Positions 42,696-51,503 of a stretch of 64,000 nucleotides of DNA are shown piece after piece. This DNA is from an uncultured Aureispira sp. (GTDB taxonomy: Bacteria; Bacteroidota; Bacteroidia; Chitinophagales; Saprospiraceae): assembly GCA_905480075.1 (NCBI GenBank), contig CAJQOX010000069.1, forward strand, positions 1 through 64,000. Reading direction: 5' to 3'. Within the stretch, counting starts at the first letter, position 1. Each line of letters starts with the position of its first letter. Both the position numbers and the translations under genes were made by a program. The notes below the pieces were generated by a model. That model saw nothing but the letters and a program-made list of their open reading frames with translations. It did no database searches and was not told the DNA's origin.

Positions 42696-43367
42696 ATGAA
42701 CTGGTTTAATAAAAAGTCGAAAAAAAATGCTAACCCTAATGAATATGCCGGCTTTTTGTTTGACGAAAAGGGAACTCAGATAAACTCAGATGATATTATT
42801 ATTTTCCCGGACAGAGATAAAGTTTTTGTCTCGGTCTCAGAACAGGTAGACAAGGTGTTCTTCCCCCTGTGCTCTGTAAATATGAATCTTATTAATCCTG
42901 ATTGGCATTTTTGGGGACATTTTGTCTATGTTTTCAGAGAACAGGAAGAAAATATATTTTTATCGAAATATTATACAGAATATTGTGGCGATTACTCCCT
43001 GGGCTTTGATTTTGTAGAGGGTAAATATGACCTGCAGGCAAAGGAAAATATGTTGACTGTTTCTGACAGGTATATAAAGTACCTTGATAAAGCAAAGGAG
43101 AAATATCTCAGGTTTTTAAGGGATTATCTTGAAAAGGGTCCGGACAGCCTGATTCCACCAAATAAGGATTTTAATTTCCTTGTAAAGAGATTCGCCGGGG
43201 AACCTATGTGGATTCAAAAGGAGGAGACTCCAAAAGATTTCAAAGGAAAGGATCTGTTCTTTGTTGGTCAGCTAAGGGTGCTCGATTTTATTGCGGAAGG
43301 ACAATATTTATACTTGTTTTTCTGCCCTGAAAACAAATACTTTGTTCAAGTTGAACAATATCGATAA
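42696..43367 (+). CDS. DUF1963/YwqG-like protein
   Basis: The product is 223 residues, cytoplasmic. The last third (AGEPMWIQKEETPKDFKGKDLFFVGQLRVLDFIAEGQYLYLFFCPENKYF) follows the DUF1963 pattern of PxWIQ, LGQ and YLFxCP. Function unknown. Its start closely follows recN. It is convergent with the desaturase gene. Confidence 0.7.
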   Translation: MNWFNKKSKKNANPNEYAGFLFDEKGTQINSDDIIIFPDRDKVFVSVSEQVDKVFFPLCSVNMNLINPDWHFWGHFVYVFREQEENIFLSKYYTEYCGDYSLGFDFVEGKYDLQAKENMLTVSDRYIKYLDKAKEKYLRFLRDYLEKGPDSLIPPNKDFNFLVKRFAGEPMWIQKEETPKDFKGKDLFFVGQLRVLDFIAEGQYLYLFFCPENKYFVQVEQYR

Positions 43368-43402
43368 GTTTTTTTTGAACAAGAGTGTGGGCTATTGTTT
43401 AT

Positions 43403-44449
43403 TCACATTGCATTGTGCAATTCTTCGTTGTAATTCACTTCCTTTACTTCTGTGTTTTTTAACAAATCTTCAGCAGATATAGATTCTGCTCCAAAATCAT
43501 GTTTGTTTGAATAACTACCAATCTTAATGTCTTCTGTCCAGTCTACATCAGGAACCAAATCTTCTAATATATGAGGGGAACCATCATACATTAATCGTTT
43601 TCCAGGATATATATTTGCTCTCCATAAATACAATGGCATATTGTCCAGGCTAAGATTGGGATGAATATAGGGTTCTATATATTTATCATGATGTTCAGGC
43701 AAAAGACTCCAGTGTAAGCTTGGTCTGTTATGATGTGCACCATGGTATCCATTGTTGAAACAAAGGAAATTCATAAGCTTGCCGGTAAATGTACGCGAAT
43801 GATTGTATTTGTGCTTGGGGTCACATCCATCATGCTGCCAGATATTGCAGCCGAATAATCCCCATATTGCATAAAATTGTGGAAACCAAATGAACATCAG
43901 GCCAGCAGGAAGGTTTATAAATAAAACACCAATCCTTAAAATGTTTACAACTATTGTTTCACTTAACCATTGGTAATACCAACTTGGTTTTTCCTTGCGC
44001 ATCTTTGTAGCCCATTTAAGCTCATATTTTAGCATGGAACTTGAAACAAGAAAGAAAAATAAAAACTGATTAAGAAAATTCCATCTGAACCTTGCTTTGG
44101 ATGTACGAATTGCATCTTTAGGGTTTTGAACCTCTTTATGATGACTGAAGTTATGGCCGGGCACAAATGCACTGACTGAATATCCATGCGCAAGGCTCAG
44201 GATATATTGCATGATTTTATTGTGTGTCTTATTGTAGAACATGGGGGCATGTACAGTGTTGTGTACTATTACTGCAACAGAAAAACTGATTATTGATGTT
44301 GCAACACATAGTGGGACAAGGACAGTCCAGAATGAAGTTTCATAAAAGCTATCAAAGAAGAAAAACCCGCCGTATGTTAATATGAAATATATTAATATAA
44401 AAGCAAGGGTCATGTAATCAGCCTTAAATCGTATAATAGATGTACTCAT
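43403..44449 (-). CDS. Membrane fatty-acid desaturase, copy 2 of a tandem pair
   Basis: The product is 348 residues with about four to six membrane segments. The three His boxes of di-iron desaturases/hydroxylases are present: HNTVHAPMF, GHNFSHHKE and GYHGAHHNRPSLHW. The start MSTSIIRFKADYMTL is collinear with the neighbour. It introduces a double bond or hydroxyl group into acyl chains of membrane lipids with O2 and electrons; position and substrate unknown. It lies 38 bp below its paralogue on the same strand, so the two are an operon. Confidence 0.88.
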   Translation of the reverse strand: MSTSIIRFKADYMTLAFILIYFILTYGGFFFFDSFYETSFWTVLVPLCVATSIISFSVAVIVHNTVHAPMFYNKTHNKIMQYILSLAHGYSVSAFVPGHNFSHHKEVQNPKDAIRTSKARFRWNFLNQFLFFFLVSSSMLKYELKWATKMRKEKPSWYYQWLSETIVVNILRIGVLFINLPAGLMFIWFPQFYAIWGLFGCNIWQHDGCDPKHKYNHSRTFTGKLMNFLCFNNGYHGAHHNRPSLHWSLLPEHHDKYIEPYIHPNLSLDNMPLYLWRANIYPGKRLMYDGSPHILEDLVPDVDWTEDIKIGSYSNKHDFGAESISAEDLLKNTEVKEVNYNEELHNAM

Positions 44450-44487
44450 AATTTATCTGAATAAATCAATGGAATTTTTTTCTCATC

Positions 44488-45525
44488 TTATATTTTTAAT
44501 ATGTCGTTTGTAGTTTTGGACACATCAGTAGTTTGTAAAATATCATCAACAGAACCTTCTTCCGCTCCAAAATCGTACTTATGTGCTTTGTCTGTGACAG
44601 ATAAAGCAGCCACCCAATCTTCATCGGGTACCCAATCTTCTAGTACATAGGGGCTTCCGTCATAATTTATCCTTTTTCCGGGGTAAATATAGGCTTTTAC
44701 CAAATAGGTAAACATGTTTCTCTGATTCAGGTTCGGGTGTATATAAGGTGCTATGTTCTTTTCGTGAAATTCAGGTAAAAGGCTCCAATGAAGGCTCGGA
44801 CGATCATGATGCGCACCATGATAACCATTATTAAATAGAAAATAATTTAGCAAAGGCCCGGTAAAAGTACGGGAATGATTATATTTATCTTGTACATCAC
44901 AACCATCATGTTGCCATACATTTGTACTTACAACACCCCATGCAGCATATAAATGAGGTCCCCAAATAAATATTACTGCAGCAGGAAAAGAAATGAAAAG
45001 TGCAGAAATACGTACTGTATGTACAAGTATCATTTCGGCTTTCCATTGATTGTACCAATCTTTTTTATCATTTTTCATCTTGGCCACAAAATTCTTTTCG
45101 GCTTTGAGTAAGGCAGGTGTTACAATAAAGAAAAATAATAATTGATTAAGCAAATGCCATTTGAACCTCACTTTTGATGTCCGCATGTTGTCTTTTGCAG
45201 TCTGAACTTCTTTGTGATGACTGAAATTATGTCCGGGTACATAGGCGCTAACTGAATATCCATAAGCAAGACTCAACACAAACTGAAAGTATTTATTGTG
45301 TTTCTTTTTATAGAATATAGGTGAATGTATTGTATTATGTACAATTATGGCACAAGCAAAGGAGGACAGGCAGGTTACTATGAACCATAATGTCCATACA
45401 GGCCAGGTAAATAACTCAGGATAAACTATGTAGGTGGTAAATCCACCATATGCTATTACAAAATAAACGAATACAAAAACAAAGGTTCTGTAGTCAGCTT
45501 TGTAACGAAGAATTGAAGAATCCAT
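44488..45525 (-). CDS. Membrane fatty-acid desaturase, copy 1 of a tandem pair
   Basis: The start at 45525 (MDSSILRYKADYRTF) aligns with the start of the downstream copy; an ATG 12 codons earlier (45561) is less likely. The product is 345 residues with His boxes HNTIHSPIF, GHNFSHHKEVQ and GYHGAHHDRPSLHW, and shares W(Q)HDGCD with its paralogue. It is a duplicated di-iron fatty-acid desaturase, integral to the membrane. The pair is divergent from the sulfotransferase/aminotransferase operon with 188 bp between. Confidence 0.88.
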   Translation of the reverse strand: MDSSILRYKADYRTFVFVFVYFVIAYGGFTTYIVYPELFTWPVWTLWFIVTCLSSFACAIIVHNTIHSPIFYKKKHNKYFQFVLSLAYGYSVSAYVPGHNFSHHKEVQTAKDNMRTSKVRFKWHLLNQLLFFFIVTPALLKAEKNFVAKMKNDKKDWYNQWKAEMILVHTVRISALFISFPAAVIFIWGPHLYAAWGVVSTNVWQHDGCDVQDKYNHSRTFTGPLLNYFLFNNGYHGAHHDRPSLHWSLLPEFHEKNIAPYIHPNLNQRNMFTYLVKAYIYPGKRINYDGSPYVLEDWVPDEDWVAALSVTDKAHKYDFGAEEGSVDDILQTTDVSKTTNDILKI

Positions 45526-45713
45526 ATTACTTATTGAAATTTGATAATACACCATATTCATTATCTGAATATGGAAATAATCACAAAAATAAAATTAATT
45601 CACTAAAGTAGTTACTTTTTTAGAAACAAAAGCTAATATTCCTTACTATTGTTACCGATTTAACAAAAATAAAATTACTATTATGTTTAATTTTTTGATT
45701 TAATAATTTTTTT

Positions 45714-46430
45714 ATGAAAAGATTAAATCTGATATCTAGCCCCAGGAATCTCTCCACTGCCCTGATGTACTCTTTTGCACAGAGGGAGGATACTAAGGTA
45801 ATTGACGAACCTTTCTATGCGCATTATCTTTCCTGTACTGATATAAATCATCCCGGAAAAAAGGAAGTATTGCAAAGTCTGAGCCAAAATGCAGATGAAA
45901 TAATCAAGGAGGTAATTTTTGCTGAGTATGCCTCCGATGTTTTGTTTGTAAAAAATATGACTTCTCATATTATTGAAATGGATGAACGTTTTTTAAACAG
46001 GCTTACAAATATTTTTTATATAAGAAACCCCAGTCAGATAATTGCTTCTTATGCTAAAGTTGTTAATATGCCTTCAGCTTCTGAAATTGGTACTGTCCGT
46101 CAATGTGAATTGTTTATGAAATTGAAAAAGGCCGGAAATAATCCTGTCGTTTTCGACTCAGGTGAATTATTGAAAAACCCGGAAAAGGCTATCAAAAAAC
46201 TCTGTGCGGCTTGTGATATTCCCTTCAACAACAAAATGATGTCCTGGTCAACAGGGGGGATTCCGGAAGATGGAGTATGGGCAAAATATTGGTATGAAAA
46301 TGTACATTTGTCCACTGGTTTTAAAAAACAAAAAACTAGTTTACGTGTTTTGCCTCAAAAATTAGTGCCCTTATACGAATACCTTAATCCTTTTTACCAA
46401 AAAATGTACTCATTCAGCATTAAAGTGTAA
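45714..46430 (+). CDS. Sulfotransferase-family P-loop protein
   Basis: The product is 238 residues, cytoplasmic. The N-terminal SSPRNLSTALMYSFAQREDT corresponds to the PAPS 5'-phosphosulfate-binding loop of sulfotransferases. The central FYIRNPSQIIASYAKV fits the 3'-phosphate-binding strand and helix (RxPxxxxxS). The C-terminal half is helical and ends SFSIKV. It probably transfers sulfate from PAPS to an unknown acceptor. The stop TAA overlaps the start ATG of the next gene (TAATG), so translation is coupled to the aminotransferase. Confidence 0.8.
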   Translation: MKRLNLISSPRNLSTALMYSFAQREDTKVIDEPFYAHYLSCTDINHPGKKEVLQSLSQNADEIIKEVIFAEYASDVLFVKNMTSHIIEMDERFLNRLTNIFYIRNPSQIIASYAKVVNMPSASEIGTVRQCELFMKLKKAGNNPVVFDSGELLKNPEKAIKKLCAACDIPFNNKMMSWSTGGIPEDGVWAKYWYENVHLSTGFKKQKTSLRVLPQKLVPLYEYLNPFYQKMYSFSIKV

Positions 46431-47386
46431 TGCTGCAGGAGTTTTTTAATGATCTTATTGCTAAAGTAAAATATAATAAAATGCTGCAACAATTCAATCC
46501 GAAAAATAAAGATATTCAGGTATTTGTGAAGGAGGGTCTCTGCCACCGAAAGGATGCTAAAGTGTCAGTTTTTGATAGTTCTGTCCAGGGAGGCGATGCT
46601 GTTTGGGAGGGATTAAGGGTCTATAAAGGAGGAATATTTTGTCTGGATAAACACCTTGAAAGATTATATGCTTCTGCAAAATCGCTGGCCTTTACCGATA
46701 TTCCTGATTTGTCTTTTATCAAAAATGCAGTCTTCGATACCTTGAAGGCCAACGCTATGAAAGATGACGTTCATATCAGATTGACCCTGACCAGAGGTGA
46801 AAAAATTACCTCAGGAATGGATCCCAGACTGAATCAAAATGGTTCCTGCCTTATTGTGCTCGCCGAATGGAAACCCCTTGTTTATGACAATGATAATGGG
46901 ATTAAGGTAATTACCGCCCATATTCAACGCAATACCCCTAAGCATCTTGATTCCAAAATTCATCACGCTAACTTATTGAATAATATCCTTGCAAAAATCC
47001 AGGCAAATGTCGCAGGGAAAGATGCTGCATTAATGCTTGATGCCTATGGCTTTGTAGCTGAACTGAATGGTACTAATTTGTTTATGGTGAAAAATAATAT
47101 CCTTTATACTCCCCACGCAGATGCTTGCCTGCACGGAATCACAAGAGGTCTTATTATTCAAATAGCCAAAGATAATGGTATTGAACTTGTTGAAAAAAAT
47201 CTGTCCCTGACTGAATTTTATACTGCAGATGAAGTATTTTGTACCGGGACTATGGGCGAATTAACTCCTGTAATTGAAATTGATGGAAGAATAATCGAAA
47301 ACCGTAACAAAAGCGAACTGTTGCCTTTTTTGCAAGAATTGTTTACAGCGGTGATTCCTGAATACAGCGAACCTTTGCCCTTCTAA
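46430..47386 (+). CDS. Class IV PLP aminotransferase (branched-chain aminotransferase-like)
   Basis: The product is 318 residues. Fold-type IV features are GDAVWEGLRVYKGGIFCLDKHLERLY at the front, the likely PLP-binding Lys176 in HLDSKIHHANLLNN, then ALMLDAYGFVAELNGTNLFMV, HGITRGLIIQIAKDNG and FCTGTMGELTPVIEIDGR. It is related to IlvE and D-amino-acid transaminases. The start codon overlaps the sulfotransferase stop by one base. Its 3' end overlaps the convergent BtpA-like gene by 4 bp. Its coupling to a sulfotransferase suggests a dedicated substrate rather than general Ile/Leu/Val synthesis. Confidence 0.88.
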   Translation: MLQEFFNDLIAKVKYNKMLQQFNPKNKDIQVFVKEGLCHRKDAKVSVFDSSVQGGDAVWEGLRVYKGGIFCLDKHLERLYASAKSLAFTDIPDLSFIKNAVFDTLKANAMKDDVHIRLTLTRGEKITSGMDPRLNQNGSCLIVLAEWKPLVYDNDNGIKVITAHIQRNTPKHLDSKIHHANLLNNILAKIQANVAGKDAALMLDAYGFVAELNGTNLFMVKNNILYTPHADACLHGITRGLIIQIAKDNGIELVEKNLSLTEFYTADEVFCTGTMGELTPVIEIDGRIIENRNKSELLPFLQELFTAVIPEYSEPLPF

Positions 47387-48198
47387 ATATTTTCCCGGAG
47401 GTTGTTTGCCGCTTCCATAAATCTTGCTGTTCTTTCATAATCAAGTTCGTTGGCCCAGTGACCACCCTTTTTGAAATGTGATCCTACTATTAGCGCATCA
47501 CTTATTGGCAAATACCTGCCTATATTATCAATTGTAATTCCTGAACCAACCATAACTGGGATTTTACAGGCGTAACGTACAGCTTCAATCTCTTCCGCTT
47601 TACTTTCCCTGCCGGTTCCCGACCCTGTTATGATCACACCATCACTAAGAAAATACTCTGCGGCAATGGCTGTTTCTATAATGTCCACATCTGATGTGAC
47701 TGCATGTGAACTGTGTTTCTTTTTAATATCTGTAAAAATTGCTATATCTTCTGCGCTTATCATTTTTCGGTACCGAAGCAGGCCGGCAGCATCGGAATCA
47801 ATAAAACCCTCGTCCGCTAAATGTCCGAATACGAAACCCTCTGCACGAATAAAATCAAGACCGGCTGCCTTTGCAACTGCCACAGAGGCTTTGTTTGCCG
47901 CCGCAAGGATCTGTATCCCGCAAGGCAGACCGCTCATTTTTTTAACCTCATGACCGACAATTGTCATTACGGATGAAATCTCATGCCCTACTTTTTTCTT
48001 GGTGTAGGGTATGTCATGCATGTTTTCTATAGCGATGGCATCAATACCTGCTTTCAGGTATATCTGAACCTCCTTCAGTGCAGTATCGATTATATGATTA
48101 ACATCATGGTTATATTTGGGTGTACCGGGCAGTGCCTTGAGATGTATCATCCCTATCACTGATTTTTCTTTCTTAAAAATAGAATTAAAAACTTTCAT
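47383..48198 (-). CDS. BtpA/SgcQ-family TIM-barrel protein
   Basis: The product is 271 residues. The family motifs are SVIGMIHLKALPGTP near the start, GIDAIAIENMHDIPY, IQILAAANKASVAVAKAAGLDFIRAEGFVFGHLADEGF, DGVIITGSGTGRE, and PVMVGSGITIDNI with DALIVGSHFKKGG. The family was named for a role in photosystem I accumulation in cyanobacteria, but homologues in heterotrophs (SgcQ) sit with carbohydrate or nucleoside genes. Here it is divergent from psuG, which suggests nucleoside or pentose metabolism. Inference from context. Confidence 0.88.
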   Translation of the reverse strand: MKVFNSIFKKEKSVIGMIHLKALPGTPKYNHDVNHIIDTALKEVQIYLKAGIDAIAIENMHDIPYTKKKVGHEISSVMTIVGHEVKKMSGLPCGIQILAAANKASVAVAKAAGLDFIRAEGFVFGHLADEGFIDSDAAGLLRYRKMISAEDIAIFTDIKKKHSSHAVTSDVDIIETAIAAEYFLSDGVIITGSGTGRESKAEEIEAVRYACKIPVMVGSGITIDNIGRYLPISDALIVGSHFKKGGHWANELDYERTARFMEAANNLRENI

Positions 48199-48319
48199 GA
48201 TTTTTTATCTTTCCTGAGTCAATTTCAAATACAATCATCAAATTAATATAATAATAGATATACTTGAACTATTTTACGTCAAATAACTAATATTATTTAG
48301 TAATACTATCCAATATATT

Positions 48320-49228
48320 ATGCATAAATATTTAGATATACTCCCGGAAGTGAAAGAGGCAATAAAAAACAATAAACCGGTTGTGGCACTCGAATCTACC
48401 ATTATTTCACATGGTATGCCCTTTCCTCAAAACATGGAAACTGCTCTGGAAGTTGAGAATATAGTGCGTTCCAAAGGCGCTGTCCCTGCTTCTATAGCTA
48501 TTTTGAATGGTAAATTCAAAGTCGGGCTCACCAAAAATGAAATTGAATATCTTGGCAAATCCGGAAAGAAAATCGTTAAAGCAAGCAGAAGAGATGTTCC
48601 CTATCTGATTACTCAAAAGATAGATGGCGCTACTACTGTTGCATCTACTATGATTGCTGCTGATATGGCAGGAATTAAAATATTTGCTACCGGTGGTATC
48701 GGAGGTGTTCACCGTGAGGCCCAATCTACCTTTGATGTTTCGGCAGACCTTCAGGAATTGGCTAATACTAATGTCGCGGTTGTCTGTGCAGGTATCAAAG
48801 CAATTCTTGATCTACCTTTAACCTTAGAGTATCTTGAAACACATGGTGTGCCTGTATTGGGTTATAAAACTAAGGAACTCCCTGCTTTTTATTCACGAAA
48901 AAGTGGTTTTGAGGTCGACTATCAATTAAATAGCTCTCAGGAAATTGCGGATTTTATGAAAACTAAATGGGAAATGAACCTTAAAGGTGGTATTGTTGTA
49001 GCGAATCCTGTACCTGCTGATAGTCAATTGGATTACGACTATATGATGCAACTTATTGATGAAGCCGTTTCTGAAAGTAAAAGGTTGGGAATTAAAGGTA
49101 AGGAATGTACGCCTTTCCTCCTGGAAAAAATAAAAAATCTTTCCGCAGGAGGGAGTTTAGTCTCAAATGTAGAACTTGTCTATAACAATGCAGCACTTGC
49201 TTCAGAGATTTCTTTGTGTTTGTTTTAA
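48320..49228 (+). CDS. psuG: Pseudouridine-5'-phosphate glycosidase
   Basis: The product is 302 residues, usual length. ALESTIISHGMPFPQN at the start, the strand GLTKNEIEYL, SRRDVPYLITQKIDGATTVASTM, FATGGIGGVHREAQSTFDVSADL, VVCAGIKAILDLPLTLEYLET and FYSRKSGF are all family signatures. The enzyme splits pseudouridine 5'-phosphate to uracil and ribose 5-phosphate. The usual PfkB-type pseudouridine kinase (PsuK) is not adjacent; instead a BtpA-like gene is divergent at 121 bp distance. Confidence 0.95.
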   Translation: MHKYLDILPEVKEAIKNNKPVVALESTIISHGMPFPQNMETALEVENIVRSKGAVPASIAILNGKFKVGLTKNEIEYLGKSGKKIVKASRRDVPYLITQKIDGATTVASTMIAADMAGIKIFATGGIGGVHREAQSTFDVSADLQELANTNVAVVCAGIKAILDLPLTLEYLETHGVPVLGYKTKELPAFYSRKSGFEVDYQLNSSQEIADFMKTKWEMNLKGGIVVANPVPADSQLDYDYMMQLIDEAVSESKRLGIKGKECTPFLLEKIKNLSAGGSLVSNVELVYNNAALASEISLCLF

Positions 49229-49389
49229 TTTATATTCTGTTTTTTTTTGTTGTGTATTTGACTGTAAGTAAGGTTTTTCTGATTGTTTAGATTGCATTGT
49301 TTAAAGGCGCTTGTTTTTTTTGTAAGTCTCTTGGTAAAGTAATTGAATGTTAATCCATACAAACTTTTTTAACCTTTAAGACCTATTCT

Positions 49390-50268
49390 ATGAAACTTGC
49401 AATTTTTACTTCTCTTATTTTATTCTATTCGTATGGTGTTTTTGCTCAATGTCCGGCATCTATTGCTTCCTTAGGCCAGGGAAATGGTATGCAGGTTTGC
49501 TGGTTGTCAGGTGAAGCTCCTCTTGTTCTTGATACGATTACTTATGATAATGTTAAATATTTCGGAAGGTTCGTTAACGGAGGCTCAGGTGACTGCTGGA
49601 GAACGTCAGAAGCGGCTACTTTCGGTGTTAACGGAAATCATCAAATTGAATTCAGACAGTTTGGGACTAATATTGTTTGTAATGTTAAAGATGGTGTTGT
49701 AGACCCTAATCCTGTTAGTCTTAGTGTAAAGTTTGAATATTTCAGACTTCAGAAACTTAATGGGACTGTCTCTGTATTGTGGAAAACCTCAGAAGAGGAG
49801 AATAATGACTTTTTTATTGTTGAAAGAAGCAGGGATGGTATCGCTTTCGAACAGATAGCGCTTGTGCCTGGTAAAGGCTTCGGTACAACGTATTCTTTTT
49901 CTGACCCGGAAGTTGCTAATTTTTCCGGTATTTATTATTACAGATTAAGACAGGTGGATTTTGATGGTACCGAATTTATTACTTCAATACAAGCAATTGA
50001 AATAAAATCATCCACAAATTCAGCCTTTTCAGTTTATCCTAATCCGGTAAATGATAATTTATTTCTAAAGTTAGATTACTCCGGGTCTTCTGAAATACAA
50101 ATTGTTGTTAATAATGTATGGGGACAGACAGTTATCGAAAAAAAATTCTACTCTGATCAGAGTAATAATCTAATAACGTTAAGTGTTGAACATCTCTCAG
50201 GAGGATATTATTTTATTAATCTCAATGCTTCTGGTTTTTTTAAGAATCAAAAATTTCTGAAAGAATGA
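49390..50268 (+). CDS. T9SS type A sorting-domain cargo protein, copy 1
   Basis: The product is 292 residues with signal peptide MKLAIFTSLILFYSYGVFA. The N-terminal unit (QCPASIASLGQGNGMQVCW, GGSGDCWRTSEAATFGVNGNHQIEF) has four Cys and is not a domain I recognise. A fibronectin-like module follows (VSVLWKTSEEENNDFFIVERSRDG, YYRLRQVDFDG). The last ~75 residues form a T9SS type A sorting domain (FSVYPNPVNDNLFLK, YFINLNASG). It is exported by the T9SS and anchored or released. Strongly similar to the next gene. Confidence 0.85.
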   Translation: MKLAIFTSLILFYSYGVFAQCPASIASLGQGNGMQVCWLSGEAPLVLDTITYDNVKYFGRFVNGGSGDCWRTSEAATFGVNGNHQIEFRQFGTNIVCNVKDGVVDPNPVSLSVKFEYFRLQKLNGTVSVLWKTSEEENNDFFIVERSRDGIAFEQIALVPGKGFGTTYSFSDPEVANFSGIYYYRLRQVDFDGTEFITSIQAIEIKSSTNSAFSVYPNPVNDNLFLKLDYSGSSEIQIVVNNVWGQTVIEKKFYSDQSNNLITLSVEHLSGGYYFINLNASGFFKNQKFLKE

Positions 50269-50301
50269 TTTAGTTATCTTAAATTCAAATAAAGTGTATT
50301 G

Positions 50302-50328
50302 GCAGGAAATTTATTTCCTGCTTTTTTT
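50302..50328 (+). terminator. Terminator between the two cargo genes
   Basis: A perfect 8 bp stem, GCAGGAAA (50302-50309) with TTTCCTGC (50314-50321), has a 4-base loop and a T-run. Confidence 0.88.
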
Positions 50329-50569
50329 ATGCCCTTTTTTGAACTATTGTAATAAGTAGGTTCGGTTTGTACTTAATTCTCCCCTGTGTGTGGTTTGGTA
50401 CTGTTGTTTTTATCTCTGTTATAAAAATGAAAACTTAAAGTGTTACCGCTGAAGTGTTAAAAAATAAAGAAAATTTATTTGTGGTAACATTATTGGTTTT
50501 GACAACATCAATCAAGACAAAACCAAACACAAACTACTTATACAAAAGATATTATAATCCATTCTTGTC
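50329..50569. other. Leader/intergenic region before cargo copy 2
   Basis: With the terminator, the gap between the cargo genes is 301 bp. It holds an inverted repeat GGTTTTG (50495-50501)/CAAAACC (50518-50524) with a 16-base loop, 45 nt before the ATG. Nothing else was recognised. Confidence 0.45.
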
Positions 50570-51448
50570 ATGAAACATATATTATTTATATTTTATTTTA
50601 TATTTCTTTCTTTTCATTCTTTCTCTCAATGTCCTTCATCTATTTCTTCTTTGGGAGTAGGCAATGGTCTTCAGGTTTGTTGGAATTCTGGCGAAGCACC
50701 TGCTGTAATGGATTCTATAACCTATGATGATATTACCTATGCAGGAGAATTTGTGAATGCTGGTGCGGGTGACTGCTGGAGAACCACTGATGCTGCTACT
50801 TTAGGAGTAAATGGCAATCATGAAATTGAATTTGAAATGAATGGAGTTCATTTTGTTTGTCAGATTGTTGATGGAACGGTTGACCCTGTTCCTCAGATAT
50901 TAAGTGTGGAGTATGTTTATTTTGAAATTGAAAAGGTCAATAATAATGTTTCACTTATCTGGGAAACTGCCGAGGAGGAAAATAATGACTTCTTTGTAGT
51001 TGAAAGAAGTGTTGATGGCATTACTTTTAATGATATAGCTACTGTTCCTGGAAATGGTTACGCTTCCGGTTACAGATACGAAGATTTGGATGCCTCCTTT
51101 TATTCCGGTACTTATTATTATAGATTAAAACAGGTTGATTTTGATGGGGTTTTTGAATACTCAGCACTAAAAGTGGTTTCTCTGGATTTTGAAAAAACTG
51201 CTGAACTTCAGGTCTTTCCCAATCCAGCGGATAATGAAATATTTATTAAATTTGATAGAAATAATGAAAGCGAACTGAGTATTGTGGTCTATAACCTCTC
51301 AGGACAATCTGTAATTCAGGTTCAGAATGTTGATTCCGGTGACGCACAGGTCTCTAAATTAAATTTGGAAATTCTTGATCCCGGGTTCTATATTGTAGAA
51401 TTATCAAATGATGAATATACTCAAAGACAGCAATTTGTTAAACGCTGA
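50570..51448 (+). CDS. T9SS type A sorting-domain cargo protein, copy 2
   Basis: The product is 292 residues, the same length and plan as copy 1. Signal peptide MKHILFIFYFIFLSFHSFS, then QCPSSISSLGVGNGLQVCW and GAGDCWRTTDAATLGVNGNHEIEFEMNG, the module LIWETAEEENNDFFVVERSVDG, YYYRLKQVDFDG, and a sorting domain (LQVFPNPADNEIFIKFD, PGFYIVELSNDEYTQRQQFVKR). The duplication is old enough that the sequences differ throughout while all Cys, Trp and turn motifs are kept. Function unknown; probably surface-exposed. Confidence 0.85.
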   Translation: MKHILFIFYFIFLSFHSFSQCPSSISSLGVGNGLQVCWNSGEAPAVMDSITYDDITYAGEFVNAGAGDCWRTTDAATLGVNGNHEIEFEMNGVHFVCQIVDGTVDPVPQILSVEYVYFEIEKVNNNVSLIWETAEEENNDFFVVERSVDGITFNDIATVPGNGYASGYRYEDLDASFYSGTYYYRLKQVDFDGVFEYSALKVVSLDFEKTAELQVFPNPADNEIFIKFDRNNESELSIVVYNLSGQSVIQVQNVDSGDAQVSKLNLEILDPGFYIVELSNDEYTQRQQFVKR

Positions 51449-51503
51449 AACTTTAAAAAAAGCTGAATTTTTCCTGGTTTTTTATATTCTTTAAAAATTG
51501 TTT

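Noticed and set aside
48286-48303. ACTAA/TTAGT dyad in the btpA-psuG intergenic region as an operator
   Set aside because: Only a 5 bp half-site in very AT-rich sequence; expected by chance.
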